From Sphingomonas abietis (GTDB lineage Bacteria; Pseudomonadota; Alphaproteobacteria; Sphingomonadales; Sphingomonadaceae): a DNA stretch of 64,000 nucleotides. A program made the position numbers and the translations under genes. Below the pieces are notes generated by a model that worked only from the letters and a program-made list of their open reading frames with translations, did no database searches and was not told where the DNA came from. This document shows positions 27,718 to 38,004 of the stretch, piece by piece (position 1 is the first letter of the stretch; each line of letters opens with the position of its first letter). The stretch is from NCBI RefSeq assembly GCF_027625475.1, contig NZ_CP115174.1, positions 2,019,001-2,083,000 of the forward strand, written 5' to 3'.

Positions 27718-28137
27718 CTACTCGATTCGGGTCCATGTCTGGCTTCGGCAGCCGACGCGGCCGATGAGGCAGCCCGTTCCGGTCAATGTATTGTCGTCTA
27801 TGACCTTGATCGTTCCCGAAAATGTCCTGTCGATGTCGGGCACATAGACCTCGCCGCGCCACTCACCTCGACTGTTCTTGTGAAAATTCCGGAAGAGCTG
27901 AAGGCCGATAATGTCGGCGGTTCCGCCCTTGCGTGCGTCCATTCTGGCCTTGTCGTTAGCCCATATGACAGTCCCGCACATGCTCGCGCCGCAGTGATCC
28001 GAGCGAACATGGACGCTATCCTGCGGGTTGCGCCAGATCCCCATCGAGCGGTCCACGGGGGTGCCGGTGATCGCGGGCGATGCGAGCGCCTGCGCGGTTC
28101 CGATGAGGATGGCGAAGATCGGCAGCTGCTTTCTCAT
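27718..28137 (-). CDS. Exported DUF2147 domain protein
   Basis: A 139-residue secreted protein. The signal peptide (MRKQLPIFAILIGTAQALASPA) sets the start at ATG 28137; the very long open frame that runs upstream is a shadow of the kinase gene. The DUF2147 core is visible as GIWRNPQDSVHVRSDHCGASMCGTVIW (given in part), then WRGEVYVPDIDRTFSG and a closing CRSQTWTRIE. Family members are small periplasmic beta-barrel proteins of unknown role. Four cysteines could form disulfides. Confidence 0.85.
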   Translation of the reverse strand: MRKQLPIFAILIGTAQALASPAITGTPVDRSMGIWRNPQDSVHVRSDHCGASMCGTVIWANDKARMDARKGGTADIIGLQLFRNFHKNSRGEWRGEVYVPDIDRTFSGTIKVIDDNTLTGTGCLIGRVGCRSQTWTRIE

Positions 28138-28346
28138 GGGCGGTCTCCGGATTGCGTCGATGGCCGTACCCGGCCTCGCCTGGGTAAGCGAAAGGACAGA
28201 TAACCGGAAACGAGACGGCGGCACAGGCGAGGCGGAATGCGTGGCGACAAGCCTCCGCCCCCTTGCCGGCGCGCAGAACGACCGTATGAGCCGGTCGTTA
28301 CCGCTTACCGTAAACCACGGGCGGAGCAGATCCCTGCACGAAGAAT

Positions 28347-30608
28347 CTAATTGCCGAGCATATTGCGAATCCGCGTTGCGAGCGCCTCCATTGCGAACGG
28401 CTTGGTGATCATCTCCATACCCGGTTCGAGGAAGCCCGAGGCGAGTGCTGCGTTTTCGGCGTAGCCGGTCATGAACAGTATCTTGAGACCTGGCCTGACC
28501 GCGCGCGCGCCATCCGCAACCTGACGTCCATTCAGCCCCGGCAAACCAATGTCGGTGATGAGCAGGTCGATGCGGCGTTTGGAGCGCAGGATGTCCAACC
28601 CCTTGGGACCATCGACCGCCTCGATCGCGGCGTACCCAAGTTCGCGCAACTCCTCGACGATCAGGCCTCGGACGACGGTGTCGTCCTCCACGACGAGGAC
28701 CACTTCGCCGGCGTCGGCCTGGTGGGCATCGGTGAGCTCGGGCGGCGCTTCCTCCTCTTCGGACTTGCCCTGGAAGCGCGGCAGGTACAGCTTGAACGTC
28801 GTGCCGCTCCCGACCTCCGAATAGATTTTCGCATAGCCTTCGGATTGCTGGGCAAAGCCGTAGATCATGGAAAGACCGAGTCCCGTGCCCTGGCCGATCG
28901 GCTTGGTCGTGAAGAAGGGCTCGAAGGCCTTGGCGATGGTGTCCTTGTCCATGCCGGTTCCCGTGTCCGTTACGCAGACGCAGACATATTGGCCGGGCTT
29001 CACGCCCCGCTGCCGTGCTGCGTAAGCGCTGTCGAGATGGGCGTTGCATGTCTCGATCGTCAGCTTTCCGCCGTCTGGCATAGCGTCGCGGGCATTGATG
29101 ACCAGATTGAGGATTGCGCTTTCGAGCTGGTTCGGATCGCAGCGGGTCACCCATAGACCGCCAGCGAGTACGAGCTCGAGCTCGATCCGCTCGCCGATCG
29201 TCCGCCGCAGCAAATCCTCCATCGACGCAACGAGCTGATTCGCGCGCACCGGCTTGGGATCGAGCGGCTGACGGCGGGAGAAAGCGAGCAGACGATGGGT
29301 CAGCGCCGCAGCGCGATTGGCTGCGGTCGACGCGCCGGCGATGAATCGATCGAGGTCATCGAGCTTCCCCTGCGCGACGCGTCGCTGAACAATCTCGAGG
29401 CTGCCGGTGATGCCCTGCAGCAGATTGTTGAAATCATGCGCGATGCCGCCGGTGAGCTGGCCTACCGCTTCCATCTTTTGCGATTGGCGCAGCGCCGCTT
29501 CCGCCTCGGCGAGCGCGACTGCCGCCTCGGCTTCGGCTGTCACATCGCGTCCAAAACCGTAGAACGTGCCGTTCTCGGGGACGATGGTCCACTGCACCTG
29601 GCGTTGCTGACCATTCTTTGAAAGCAGCGTCGTACGGTGTTCGACGTGGGGCGCGCTTTCCGAGAGGGTACGTAGGCGCTCGGTCCAATCCTCCTGATCC
29701 TCCACCAGGAAGTCGGTGCTACGTTTGCCGATCGTCTCCGATCGGCTCCAACCGAGTACCCTGGTCCAAGTCGGATTGATGTCGGTGATACGCCCGTCAC
29801 TGTCCGCCACTATCTTCAAGACCGGCGACAGGTTCCAGACCCGCTCGCGGTCTTTGGCGAGTTCGCGCTGTTCGGTGATATCCCGGCCGACGGCATGGAT
29901 ACGCGCCGCATCGGGAACGGCGTTCCAGGCGAGCAGGCGATATTCGCCGGCCCTGGTGCGAAAGCGATTTTCGAACGCCAGCGTCGTCCCACCATTCTCG
30001 AGGCTGGCAACCTCCTGTCCCGTCCTGTCGATGTCGTCCGGGTGGATGAACTCCGAGAGCTTTCGGCCTATCATCTCTGCCTCGTCCCATCCGAGCAGCC
30101 GCTTGGCGGTCGGATTGACTGCCGTGATCTCGGCATCGAACGTGCATACCAACATCAGGTCGCGTGAGATCGTCCATAGCCGATCCCGGTCGGTCGTACT
30201 TTCATCCTGGCTCACTTTTCGCTCGTGGATGTCGGTGTTGGTGCCAACCCAGCGCAGGATGTTGCCGTCGTCGTCGCGAATGGGGAGCGCGCGCACGAGA
30301 TGCCAGCGATACGCGCCGTCCTCGCGTCGAATGCGGAATTCCGTCTCATAGCCATTGCCGCTTGCCAGCGCCGTCGCCCATTGCCCGGTTGCCAGTTCCG
30401 CGTCGTCCGGATGGACGAGCGTGGCCCAGCCATGGCCACGCAGATCGTCCTGCTGCGCACCGCTGTACGCAAGTGCCTCGTCGTTGAACCAGTCGAGCTG
30501 TCCGTCCGGCGGTGCCGTCCAGATATGATTGGGCAGCAACTGCGCGAAGGTGCGAAACTGCTCGGCGTTTGCAGCTATCGCCGCCTGTGCTCGGGTTTCC
30601 TCGGTCAC
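28347..30608 (-). CDS. Multi-PAS hybrid histidine kinase (N-terminus lost by frameshift)
   Basis: 753 open codons: three or four PAS/PAC units ([48 protein letters not shown] in order), a HisKA dimerisation domain with phosphoacceptor in [13 protein letters not shown], an HATPase domain ([29 protein letters not shown]), and a C-terminal receiver with [11 protein letters not shown] and ITKPF. The GTG at 30608 is probably not the original start, because the same frame continues upstream into PAS sequence and the rest of the sensor lies in shifted frames (next entry). The catalytic parts are intact; soluble, no membrane segment. Confidence 0.85.
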   Translation of the reverse strand: MTEETRAQAAIAANAEQFRTFAQLLPNHIWTAPPDGQLDWFNDEALAYSGAQQDDLRGHGWATLVHPDDAELATGQWATALASGNGYETEFRIRREDGAYRWHLVRALPIRDDDGNILRWVGTNTDIHERKVSQDESTTDRDRLWTISRDLMLVCTFDAEITAVNPTAKRLLGWDEAEMIGRKLSEFIHPDDIDRTGQEVASLENGGTTLAFENRFRTRAGEYRLLAWNAVPDAARIHAVGRDITEQRELAKDRERVWNLSPVLKIVADSDGRITDINPTWTRVLGWSRSETIGKRSTDFLVEDQEDWTERLRTLSESAPHVEHRTTLLSKNGQQRQVQWTIVPENGTFYGFGRDVTAEAEAAVALAEAEAALRQSQKMEAVGQLTGGIAHDFNNLLQGITGSLEIVQRRVAQGKLDDLDRFIAGASTAANRAAALTHRLLAFSRRQPLDPKPVRANQLVASMEDLLRRTIGERIELELVLAGGLWVTRCDPNQLESAILNLVINARDAMPDGGKLTIETCNAHLDSAYAARQRGVKPGQYVCVCVTDTGTGMDKDTIAKAFEPFFTTKPIGQGTGLGLSMIYGFAQQSEGYAKIYSEVGSGTTFKLYLPRFQGKSEEEEAPPELTDAHQADAGEVVLVVEDDTVVRGLIVEELRELGYAAIEAVDGPKGLDILRSKRRIDLLITDIGLPGLNGRQVADGARAVRPGLKILFMTGYAENAALASGFLEPGMEMITKPFAMEALATRIRNMLGN

Positions 30609-31456
30609 ATCGACTCCTGACGCAAAGATGCCGGTGACTGTGCCGTCGTCATCGGTAAGCGGCTGGTAGACGAAGTCGACATAGCGGTCGACCGCCTCGC
30701 CGCCGGACTCCGGCTGGACCCGGAACAGCGCACCATCGGCGCGAAACGCGTCGCCGTTTTCGCGTACGCGATCGAGGAGCTTGAGAAAACCCTGCTCCGC
30801 TGATCCTGGCGGTGCTTCGGCAACGGTGCGCCCGATATGCCGTGCTTACCGACCACCTCCAGGAATGCCGGGTTGACCGTCGTGATCCGGTGCTCGGGCG
30901 TTTCGAGCGATGCAATGAAGCTCGGACTGTTTTCTACCATTTGCAGCAGCCGGCGACGCTCGTCCCGCATGCGGCGATCTGCCAGGACTGCGGTCGTCGT
31001 CTCAGCGGCGACGGAAACCACGCCCAGGACCATATCCGCGTCATCGACGACAGGAGGATATCCGAGGTCAGCCGACGCCTGCGCGGCATGCTGCGGCGTA
31101 CGTGCGTCAGCTCCTGGTCCTTGAACGAGAGCATACCATGCTCATGGTAGACCTTCTGCAAGACGTTTGCGTTGAAGTAGCGACTTCGGACCGATCCTCG
31201 AGAACGCCGGTGCCCAAGGATCGAAGGATGTCGATCGCTCGCAAACGGCCCGATAGTGTCGTGCGAGAGCATGACGCCTTCCTCGCCGACAATGTCACGA
31301 TAGGGGTCGGCGAACGAAGGACCGCCCACGTCGCGTCCGGCCATCGTTCGCTCGGGCCGAGGTTCGTCGCTGCCCAATCGAAGCGCGCGATACGCTCACC
31401 CAGCTCCCCGCCGCCAGCGAGGAACCATCTACGCTCGCATACGGCGTGCCTGTCAT
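30609..31456 (-). pseudogene. Frameshifted sensor region of the hybrid kinase
   Basis: The original N-terminus of the kinase can be read by switching frames. It starts at ATG 31456 (MTGTPYASVDGSSL) and shifts near 31410 to LGERIARFDWAATNLGP. It shifts again near 31290 to GEEGVMLSHDTIGPF, then degrades to 31090. A PAS segment follows (FIASLETPEHRITTVNPAFL, 30940-30840), with a last shift near 30840 into HIGRTVAEAPPGSAEQ, which joins the open kinase frame. At least four frame changes in 850 bp indicate decay or base-calling errors in one block. Confidence 0.7.
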
Positions 31457-31493
31457 CCGAACCATCCCTTGTTCTGTTTCGTAATCCGGATTG

Positions 31494-33476
31494 CTATTTG
31501 CGCGATTGAGCGGCCTTTTGAAGCGCATGGGCGAGCCCGTCCGCTGTGTAGGGCTTTTGCAGCAGGTCGAAGCCATGCGTTCCTTCAGCCGCCAGCACGT
31601 GGCTGTATCCGCTGGTCAGCACCACCGGCAACTTCGGATATTTCTCTCGCAGCGCTTCCGCAAGCTCGATGCCGGACATGCCCGGCATCACCACATCGGT
31701 GAACACGATGTCGAATTTGCCAGGATTTGCTTCGACGAGCGCGAGCGCCTCCTGCGCGCTGGACACCCATAGGGCGGTGTAGCCGAGATCGCCGATCAGC
31801 TGTGCCGCGAATTCGCCCACGAGCTGATTGTCTTCAACCAGCAACACATCCTGGCCGGATCCTGTAGCCGTTACGGCTGTCGGTGTCGTCTCGGCCGGCG
31901 CAGCGGACGCTTTTTGCTTGTCCTCCGCATGCGGCAGGTAGAGCGTGAAAACGGCGCCCCGTCCTGGCGCGCTGTCGATCGCGATCTCGCCGCCCGATTG
32001 TTTGGCGAAGCCGAACACCTGGCTCAGCCCGAGCCCGGTGCCGCGCCCGACTTCCTTGGTGGTGAAGAAGGGTTCGAAGATTCGCGGAAGGTCGTCGTGG
32101 GCTATGCCGGCACCTGTATCGCGCACCGACACTGCCACGAACCGCCCGGCAACTGCACCATGGCCGCGGGTCGGCGGGACGCAAGCGCGCTCCTCGACGG
32201 TGATCGTCAACGTGCCCTCACCATCCATCGCATCGCGGGCATTCACTGCCATGTTCAGCATGGCCGTATCGAACTGGACCGGGTCGGCTTCGATCAGGCA
32301 GGACTCGCAGCGTACATCCAGGTCGATGGTGACCCGCGCCCCGGACACCGTCTGCAGCACGTTCCCGGTCTCCCCCAGGCGTTTGACGACGTCGAATGCC
32401 TCGGCCTTCAGGGGCTGGCGACGTGCGAAGGCGAGCAGCTGGTTGGTGAGTTTGGCCGCTCGTTCGGCAGTCTCGGCGATCGAACTCATGTAGCGCTCGC
32501 GCTTTTCGTCACTCAGGTTGGGGCGACGCAGCAAATCGACGCTGCCGAGGATCACCGTCAGCAAATTGTTGAAGTCGTGCGCCACGCCGCCGGTCAGCTG
32601 ACCGATCGCTTCCATTTTCTGGCTCTGCCGCAGCGCCTCTTCGATGCGCTCACGTTCCTCTACTTCGGACTGGAGTGCGCGATGGGATTCCTCGAGCGCG
32701 GCCGATCGGTTGGTCACTGCATGTTCGAGCGACAGGTTAAGCCCTTCCAGCATGGCGCGCGCCTTCGCCTCGTTCTCGACGTCTATGCAGGTGCCAATCC
32801 AGCGCAGGACGCGTCCGTCATCGCCCGCTTCGGGAATGCCGCGGCACGCAAAGCAGCGATACGATCCGTCGTGTGCTGCAACCAGGAATGTCTGCTCGAA
32901 AGACCTGCCGGTCCGGATCGATTCCTTCCAGGCGTCGTGGGTCCGGCTGCGATGATCGGGATGCACCACCTCGAGCCAACCATCGCCGAGCAGATCTGAA
33001 TGGGCTCGGCCGGTGTAATCCTGATATCGCGCATTGGTCTGGACGTAATGGCCATCGGTATCAGCCTCGAAGACGAAACCTGGCAGCGCGTCCATCAAAC
33101 TCGCCAGCCTCCGTTCGGCCTCGCGCTCGTGCGTGCGGTCTCGAACGATCTTGACGAAACCGGGTGAGCCCTTGCGCCGCATCAACAAGCCCGAGCCCCA
33201 GAAGCGGCTGCCATCGGCGCGCATGTGTGTTCGCTCGTTCAGCGCGCGGCCTTCGCGTCGCGCCCGCTGGATCTCGTGCTCGGGCGAGCCCGCCGCCTGA
33301 TCTTCCTTTGTAAAGAAGAGGCGGCCATGCTGACCGATCGCCTCCTCTGCCGACCAGCCGAGGACATGTTCCGCGCCGCTATTCCAACTCGTGATGAGGC
33401 CTTCGGGATCGAGCGTTATGATCGCGAAATCCGTCGAGCTGTCGATGATGTCTTGCGCCAGGCTGGGGTCGGTCAT
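31494..33476 (-). CDS. PAS-PAS hybrid histidine kinase with receiver
   Basis: A complete 660-residue soluble kinase. PAS 1 (DFAIITLDPEGLITSWN) and PAS 2 (LPGFVFEADTDGHYVQTN) are followed by a coiled segment, HisKA ([13 protein letters not shown]), HATPase (NMAVNARDAM, DTGAGIAHDD, GRGTGLGLSQ) and a receiver with phospho-Asp in DIVFTDVVMPG and QKPY. It lies 37 bp upstream of the start of the decayed sensor region of the neighbouring kinase and is very similar to it in its catalytic half, suggesting a duplication. No cognate response regulator with a DNA-binding domain is adjacent. Confidence 0.92.
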   Translation of the reverse strand: MTDPSLAQDIIDSSTDFAIITLDPEGLITSWNSGAEHVLGWSAEEAIGQHGRLFFTKEDQAAGSPEHEIQRARREGRALNERTHMRADGSRFWGSGLLMRRKGSPGFVKIVRDRTHEREAERRLASLMDALPGFVFEADTDGHYVQTNARYQDYTGRAHSDLLGDGWLEVVHPDHRSRTHDAWKESIRTGRSFEQTFLVAAHDGSYRCFACRGIPEAGDDGRVLRWIGTCIDVENEAKARAMLEGLNLSLEHAVTNRSAALEESHRALQSEVEERERIEEALRQSQKMEAIGQLTGGVAHDFNNLLTVILGSVDLLRRPNLSDEKRERYMSSIAETAERAAKLTNQLLAFARRQPLKAEAFDVVKRLGETGNVLQTVSGARVTIDLDVRCESCLIEADPVQFDTAMLNMAVNARDAMDGEGTLTITVEERACVPPTRGHGAVAGRFVAVSVRDTGAGIAHDDLPRIFEPFFTTKEVGRGTGLGLSQVFGFAKQSGGEIAIDSAPGRGAVFTLYLPHAEDKQKASAAPAETTPTAVTATGSGQDVLLVEDNQLVGEFAAQLIGDLGYTALWVSSAQEALALVEANPGKFDIVFTDVVMPGMSGIELAEALREKYPKLPVVLTSGYSHVLAAEGTHGFDLLQKPYTADGLAHALQKAAQSRK

Positions 33477-33722
33477 GAAAACGGAGCGCCTCGAAAAATC
33501 GTCATGAAAGCCTAATCCGGGAAGGCGGCGGGTGTTCCGAATTTCTCCGTCAGCGGCAGCAGGTCAGGTTTAGCCTCGCTGGCAACGCACAGCCGTACCG
33601 TCCCGCAAAATGGACCGGATGATGCGGGGCTAACTCACTTCGGCACTTCGATGTCGTCGCGAGGCGGTGCATCGACAAGGCCACCGAGGGCACAAGGTTT
33701 ATCTCGGACGACCGCAGGTGCA

Positions 33723-35288
33723 TCATCGTTCGCCGAGCTCGCGACGGATTTGCTCTTCCTCGAGGTCGAGTTCCGTCGTGAGGCCAAGGGCTGCGTCTTC
33801 GTCGAAATCGTTTTGGCTGCCTGCGATCCTGGCGCGTGACGCCTCTACGGCGGAAAGGCGCAACTGAAGCTCCCGCGTCCGGCGCTCTGCCTCGGTCGGG
33901 GAGCCATCTTCCAGCTGTGCCGCCTGGTCGGTCCGGTCCTGGTATTCCGCGATAAGATCCTTCGCGATTTCGCCGCGCTCGGGATCATCGAGATGATCTT
34001 GCATGGAGGCAAGCGCCGCTTCCGAGACGTGACGTCGCATCGCCATTCGCGACTGGTCGACGCCGTCCGTGTCTGGCTCGGTGACGCCCAGAAGGCGGGT
34101 CAGTGGGCCGAGTGTCGTACCCTGAAGCACCAACGTTGCCAGAATGGCGCAAAATGCGAGGAAGATGATGATGTCGCGGCCGGGGAAGCGCACGGGCAAT
34201 GCGAGCGCTGCTGCGAGACTGACGACACCGCGCATGCCAGCCCAGGAGATCGCGATCAAATGGTTCGCCGGCGGCGCGGGATCGCGGGCCTTCAGGGCAG
34301 GGGAGAGAAGCCGCGGTATCCACGTAACGGGCATGATCCAGAGGAAACGCCCGAGGATCAGCGTGAGCGAGACCGACGCCGCCAGGATCGTGAGGTGCCA
34401 CGGGTGATAATGGCCCAGGCGTCCGACGATGCCGCGGAGCTGCATGCCGATCAGCATGAACACCAGGCTCGTCAGCACGAATTCGAGAAACGCCCAGACC
34501 GACTCCGACGCAAGGCGCGTCTGCGCGGTAAAGACGTGATGCTGGCCGCGCAGGACGAATCCGCAGGCCACGACGCCGAGGACTCCCGAAGCATGCACCG
34601 CCTCCGCTGCAAAATAGGCGGCGTAACTGGCCAGCACGCTCAACGCGATGTCGTGCACCGTCTCGTCGAGCCTGGCAAAGATCAGCATGGCCAATCGTCC
34701 CACGACATAGCCGGTCATCCCGCCGCCGAGCGCTGAAAGCACGAAAGTCAGGGCGCTCTGTCCGAGGTCGAAGCTGCCCGCCAGCGTTGCACCCACGGCG
34801 AACCGGTATAGGACCAGTGCCGCGGCATCGTTCAGGAGGCTTTCGCCCTCGAGTACGGTCGTTATCCATTTCGGCGGACGGAGACTGCGAAGCACCGCGG
34901 TCGCAGCGACGGCGTCGGGCGGCGCGACGATGGCCCCCAAGGCGATGACCGCGCCCCACGGCAGATCGGGGATCAGCAACTTCGCGATCAAAGCAACCGC
35001 GATTGCCGTGAACAGCACGGCACCAAGGGCCAGCAGCAGGATCGGCCGCAGGTTTGTCCGGAACGCCGGCCAGTCGGTGCGATATGCACTGAGCTGCAGG
35101 AGAGGCGGCAGGAATAGCGCGAGGGCCAGCTCGGGCTCGAATTCGATTCGCCGCAGGCCGGGAACGAACGCGACCGTCATTCCGCCGAGGACGAGCGCGA
35201 CCGCGAATGGCAAATGGAGCCGCTTGGCCAGGAGCGCCAGCGCCAGGCAGAGAGCGAGCAAGCCGATTATGAGTGTGAATGTAGCCAT
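33723..35288 (-). CDS. CPA1 family Na+/H+ antiporter
   Basis: A 521-residue antiporter with about 12 membrane segments in the first 400 residues. The transport Asp motif is seen in VLEGESLLNDAAALVLYRF, the family loop APPDAVAATAVLRSL precedes it, and SWAGMRGVVSLAAALALP is the conserved late CPA1 segment. The last ~120 residues are a charged cytoplasmic helical tail. It exchanges Na+ (or K+) for H+ across the inner membrane. Single gene; a strong terminator for the next gene lies just upstream of it. Confidence 0.92.
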   Translation of the reverse strand: MATFTLIIGLLALCLALALLAKRLHLPFAVALVLGGMTVAFVPGLRRIEFEPELALALFLPPLLQLSAYRTDWPAFRTNLRPILLLALGAVLFTAIAVALIAKLLIPDLPWGAVIALGAIVAPPDAVAATAVLRSLRPPKWITTVLEGESLLNDAAALVLYRFAVGATLAGSFDLGQSALTFVLSALGGGMTGYVVGRLAMLIFARLDETVHDIALSVLASYAAYFAAEAVHASGVLGVVACGFVLRGQHHVFTAQTRLASESVWAFLEFVLTSLVFMLIGMQLRGIVGRLGHYHPWHLTILAASVSLTLILGRFLWIMPVTWIPRLLSPALKARDPAPPANHLIAISWAGMRGVVSLAAALALPVRFPGRDIIIFLAFCAILATLVLQGTTLGPLTRLLGVTEPDTDGVDQSRMAMRRHVSEAALASMQDHLDDPERGEIAKDLIAEYQDRTDQAAQLEDGSPTEAERRTRELQLRLSAVEASRARIAGSQNDFDEDAALGLTTELDLEEEQIRRELGER

Positions 35289-35300
35289 TCGGGGCGGCCA

Positions 35301-35361
35301 ATCCGGAAAGCAGGGCGGGGGCAGGCAGATCCGCCGACCCCGCCCTGCGGTCCTTCCGGAT
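35301..35361 (-). terminator. Strong two-tier terminator hairpin
   Basis: The inner stem GCAGGGCGGGG (35310-35320) pairs perfectly with CCCCGCCCTGC (35338-35348). The outer arms ATCCGGAA (35301-35308) and TTCCGGAT (35354-35361) also pair. It lies directly after the DUF3597 stop (minus strand) and before the antiporter start, insulating the two genes. Confidence 0.65.
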
Positions 35362-35366
35362 ACCGG

Positions 35367-35789
35367 TCAGCCCTTCAGGTTGTCCGGGACCTTCCCGCCA
35401 TTCTCGGCGAGCTTCTGCATGACCGCCTTGTGGAGGGCAATGTTCTCTTCCGCTGTCCCGTCCGCACCGACATGCACGTTGAGCTCGCCGGCCAGTTCCT
35501 TTCGGGCGCCAAGGCTCGAGTCCATGTCGAGCAGCTTGAGCAGATCGACGATGGAGTTCTGCCAGTCGAGGCTCTCTCCCTTCGTGGACGCGATCTGCGT
35601 GAGTACGGCCTCCACATCGACGGGAGCGGCCGCCGGAGCCGGAGCCGGCGCAACAGCAGCTGAGGCTGCAGCGAGCGCGGCGGGTGCGGCAGCCGGCGTC
35701 GCAGCCGGCGAGACGGGCGCAGCCGCTGCCGCCGGCGCTGCCTGGCCGTGATGAAAGATCTTGTTCATGATCGTGCCGAAGATGCTCAT
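35367..35789 (-). CDS. DUF3597 domain protein
   Basis: A 140-residue protein starting MSIFGTIMNKIFHHG. A long alanine/proline-rich linker (about residues 17-57) leads to the DUF3597 domain (DVEAVLTQIASTKGESLDWQ, then SIVDLLKLLDMDSSL). The domain resembles a small helical bundle; its function is not known. It pairs with the DUF937 gene upstream on the same strand (82-bp gap), so the two may be co-expressed. Confidence 0.85.
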   Translation of the reverse strand: MSIFGTIMNKIFHHGQAAPAAAAAPVSPAATPAAAPAALAAASAAVAPAPAPAAAPVDVEAVLTQIASTKGESLDWQNSIVDLLKLLDMDSSLGARKELAGELNVHVGADGTAEENIALHKAVMQKLAENGGKVPDNLKG

Positions 35790-35871
35790 GTTCGTTCCTT
35801 CGATGTGAAGCGCGCAAACGCGGTGGTCTTATCGTCATCGTCGTTGTGTCGCCAACGACGGGTGGGTTTTG

Positions 35872-36321
35872 TCAGGGGAGTCCGAAGCCCTTTTCGACGC
35901 TCGCGAACAATCCGCCGAGCCCGCCGCCGCCCTCGGCGGATGCGCGGTGCGTGAGGAAGGCGATCGCGGCGATCGACGCGAGCTGGGGAAGCACGGCCTT
36001 GACCTTGTCCACGCCGATTCCGGTCTGCGCGCTGGCGTCGCCAGCGACCGATCGGCTGACGTCCTTCGAACCGAAAATGGATGCGAGCACGCTATTGCCG
36101 TGCTCTGCGGCTTCCTCCGTTCCCGGGGGCGGGGGAGCGGATGCGGTCGGCGTGCCGTCCAGGCCGCCATTGTCGGCATGCTCGGCGAGTTTCGGCGCAA
36201 GGGCGGGTGCCACGCTTGCGATCACGCTTTGAAGCTGTTCGGGTGACAGACCGACGCGGGCCCCGATCTGCTGAAGTGCGCCCGGCGTCGCCGATGTTTC
36301 GATCATATCCAGTAGTGACAT
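35872..36321 (-). CDS. DUF937 domain protein
   Basis: A 149-residue protein starting MSLLDMIETSATPGALQQIG, then GLSPEQLQSVIASVAPALA, which is the DUF937 pattern. Its glycine/alanine-rich C-terminal part ends GGLGGLFASVEKGFGLP. ATG 36321 was preferred over the upstream start at 36336. Function unknown. It lies next to DUF3597, a neighbour of similar type. Confidence 0.8.
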   Translation of the reverse strand: MSLLDMIETSATPGALQQIGARVGLSPEQLQSVIASVAPALAPKLAEHADNGGLDGTPTASAPPPPGTEEAAEHGNSVLASIFGSKDVSRSVAGDASAQTGIGVDKVKAVLPQLASIAAIAFLTHRASAEGGGGLGGLFASVEKGFGLP

Positions 36322-36423
36322 GTGAGGTCCCTGCATATGCGGCCGTAGAGCCGCGACTGAACACCGAGCGCGTCGCGCAGCGTCTTGTTCCAGCGGGATA
36401 AGGTCAGTCGGCCCTTCCTCACG

Positions 36424-37035
36424 TCAAATGTTGGGCTCTCCAAACACCCGTCCTGTCGATCCGGAAACTTCCGGACACCCGCAAGGCAGCTATTTTGGAA
36501 TCCGCGAAGACGATGCGCCGCCGCGTGTAACGATTGGCCGCGTCGGCGACTTCTGACAGGCGCTCGCCGTCACAGTCCAGCAAGGCCTGCGGCCAGCGCT
36601 CGTCGACGGTTGCGGTGGGACTGGGCGGTCATGGCCCGGCGAAGAAGAGGAGCTGCTGACCTAGTGCCAGACGGGCCTTCAGCGGTCGCGTGTCGGCGGC
36701 CTCGACGTCGACCACGCCTCGCAGCAATCGGACCGCGACCGATCGATTGGCCTCGAGATCGACGTCGAAGCGCGCCCGCCCGGCGAGAAGCCGGAGCGAC
36801 CTTCGGGTCTCCGTGATGTGGACCGCGACGCGGCTGCCGATGTGAGCGTTGCCGCCGATCCGTCGGACAGTCGCCAGCTACGGATTTGCCCGGTCCGGGT
36901 TAGGAGGGTCGTTTCCTGCGGCGCGGGTGGCATCGCAGTAGTTGAGGCCGTGACCGGCGTCCTCGCCTCCTTGCCGCCCTGAAGCCACGCAGACATCGGC
37001 AGCGCCGGCGCGATCGCCATAGCGAGCACGGCGCT
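36424..37035 (-). pseudogene. FecR-family regulator remnant
   Basis: Minus-strand pieces in different frames: ETTLLTRTGQIRSWRLSDGS (about 36930-36870), HIGSRVAVHITETRRSLRLL followed by GRARFDVDLEANRSVAVRLL (36860-36730), a premature stop at 36629, then WPQALLDCDGERLSEVADAA and NRYTRRRIVFADSKIAALRV (36590-36480). These are the middle and C-terminal parts of a FecR anti-sigma/signal transducer. The N-terminal part is missing and the left edge abuts an IS3 fragment. No sigma or TonB receptor partner remains. Confidence 0.75.
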
Positions 37036-37049
37036 GATGATGGTGACGC

Positions 37050-37173
37050 GGTTTGGGGTGGACGTCGAACTGCTGTGCTAACTCGGCCAGCGTCTTCTCG
37101 CCCTTTACCGCGGCCAACGCCACTTTCGCTTTGGATGACGGACTATGAGTCCGCGCGGTCGCTTGCTCATCAT
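37050..37173 (-). mobile_element. IS3-family OrfA fragment
   Basis: Minus strand: AGGAGG, then ATG-ATG-AGC and the OrfA start MSKRPR, a one-base frameshift, and SKAKVALAAVKGEKTLAELA to QQFDVHP, where the match stops. This is the first ~45 codons of an IS3 (IS407-like) transposase A subunit. OrfB and the distal end are missing. It joins the FecR remnant directly, so the insertion and a later deletion probably removed the FecR start. Confidence 0.75.
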
Positions 37174-37783
37174 GCCTCCTGTGCGCAGCCATTCTGGCCG
37201 CCTTCAGGCCGATAATCCACTCACCCCCGCTGTGCAGTTTCTCCAGGCCACCTCTCAATCGCGGTGCTGACCGTCATCGGCCGATCGCTCCGTGCGATTC
37301 GCGCCGCACCGGCCGGGCGATGAGGGCATGGATGAGCTGCGGCCGTCCGAGTGAACGGCGGCCGCAGCTCCTCAAAAGCAGGCCGTCGGCAATTGGGAAG
37401 TCTCGGGGATGCGACCCGCGTTGGCGCCCCGCCGCCTGGCTATTATCTAATTCGAGAATGATCCGTTCCGGCCAGCTCTCGTCATAGAGCATCGATCGAT
37501 CGATGCGGTGGTTACGGTTTGGAGATCAAATAACCGCGACCAACGAATGTCGGTTTCGGCCAAATCCAGTCCCCGCAACCACCTACGGTATAACTCGCTC
37601 GTTATACCGATCTAAAATCCGAGGGCCTCAGATAACGTCCTGCGGCTCTTGGACTTTTTGGCGATTTTCCAAATCGCGGAGGGGGCTCGCCGTATTCTCC
37701 GGCTCAGTCCGGCCGGGACCGTCCCGCTGGCTCCGCCGCCGAGCCCTATAGCATCCCGTAGAGAGCTGATCTAGCAACACGCC
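37174..37783. other. Gap with no recognised gene
   Basis: About 610 bp between the IS3 fragment and the helicase pseudogene. A 72-codon minus-strand frame (37274-37492) is not recognised. The only distinct structure is the hairpin at 37586-37609. Confidence 0.4.
37586..37609. repeat. Perfect 9-bp inverted repeat
   Basis: CGGTATAAC (37586-37594) and GTTATACCG (37601-37609) with a 6-nt loop, in an AT-richer patch about 175 bp before the helicase start. It could be an operator or a terminator stem. Confidence 0.45.
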
Positions 37784-38004
37784 ATGTTGCCGGAGATCAC
37801 CGATGCCGTCCTGACGCGCGCCATCGCAACACCACGGATGGTGAGCGCAGGTCTGGACTATTGGAGACGCGGACTCGTTGTCGGGTCGAGCGTCGATCTC
37901 GAGAGCGGAATCATACGGGCATCGGTCAAAGGCAGCGAGCCGAAGCCCTATTGAACCGCGCCGGGTTTGCCGGAGGCTCCAACTCCTGAGAAGGTGGAGC
38001 CTGT

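Noticed and set aside
27718..29154. A 478-codon minus-strand open frame
   Set aside because: Only its last 139 codons (DUF2147 with a signal peptide) are real; the rest is an arginine-rich shadow of the kinase gene in another frame.
33985..35838. A 617-codon minus-strand open frame
   Set aside because: Arginine/alanine-rich shadow of the antiporter and DUF3597 genes; no family motif.
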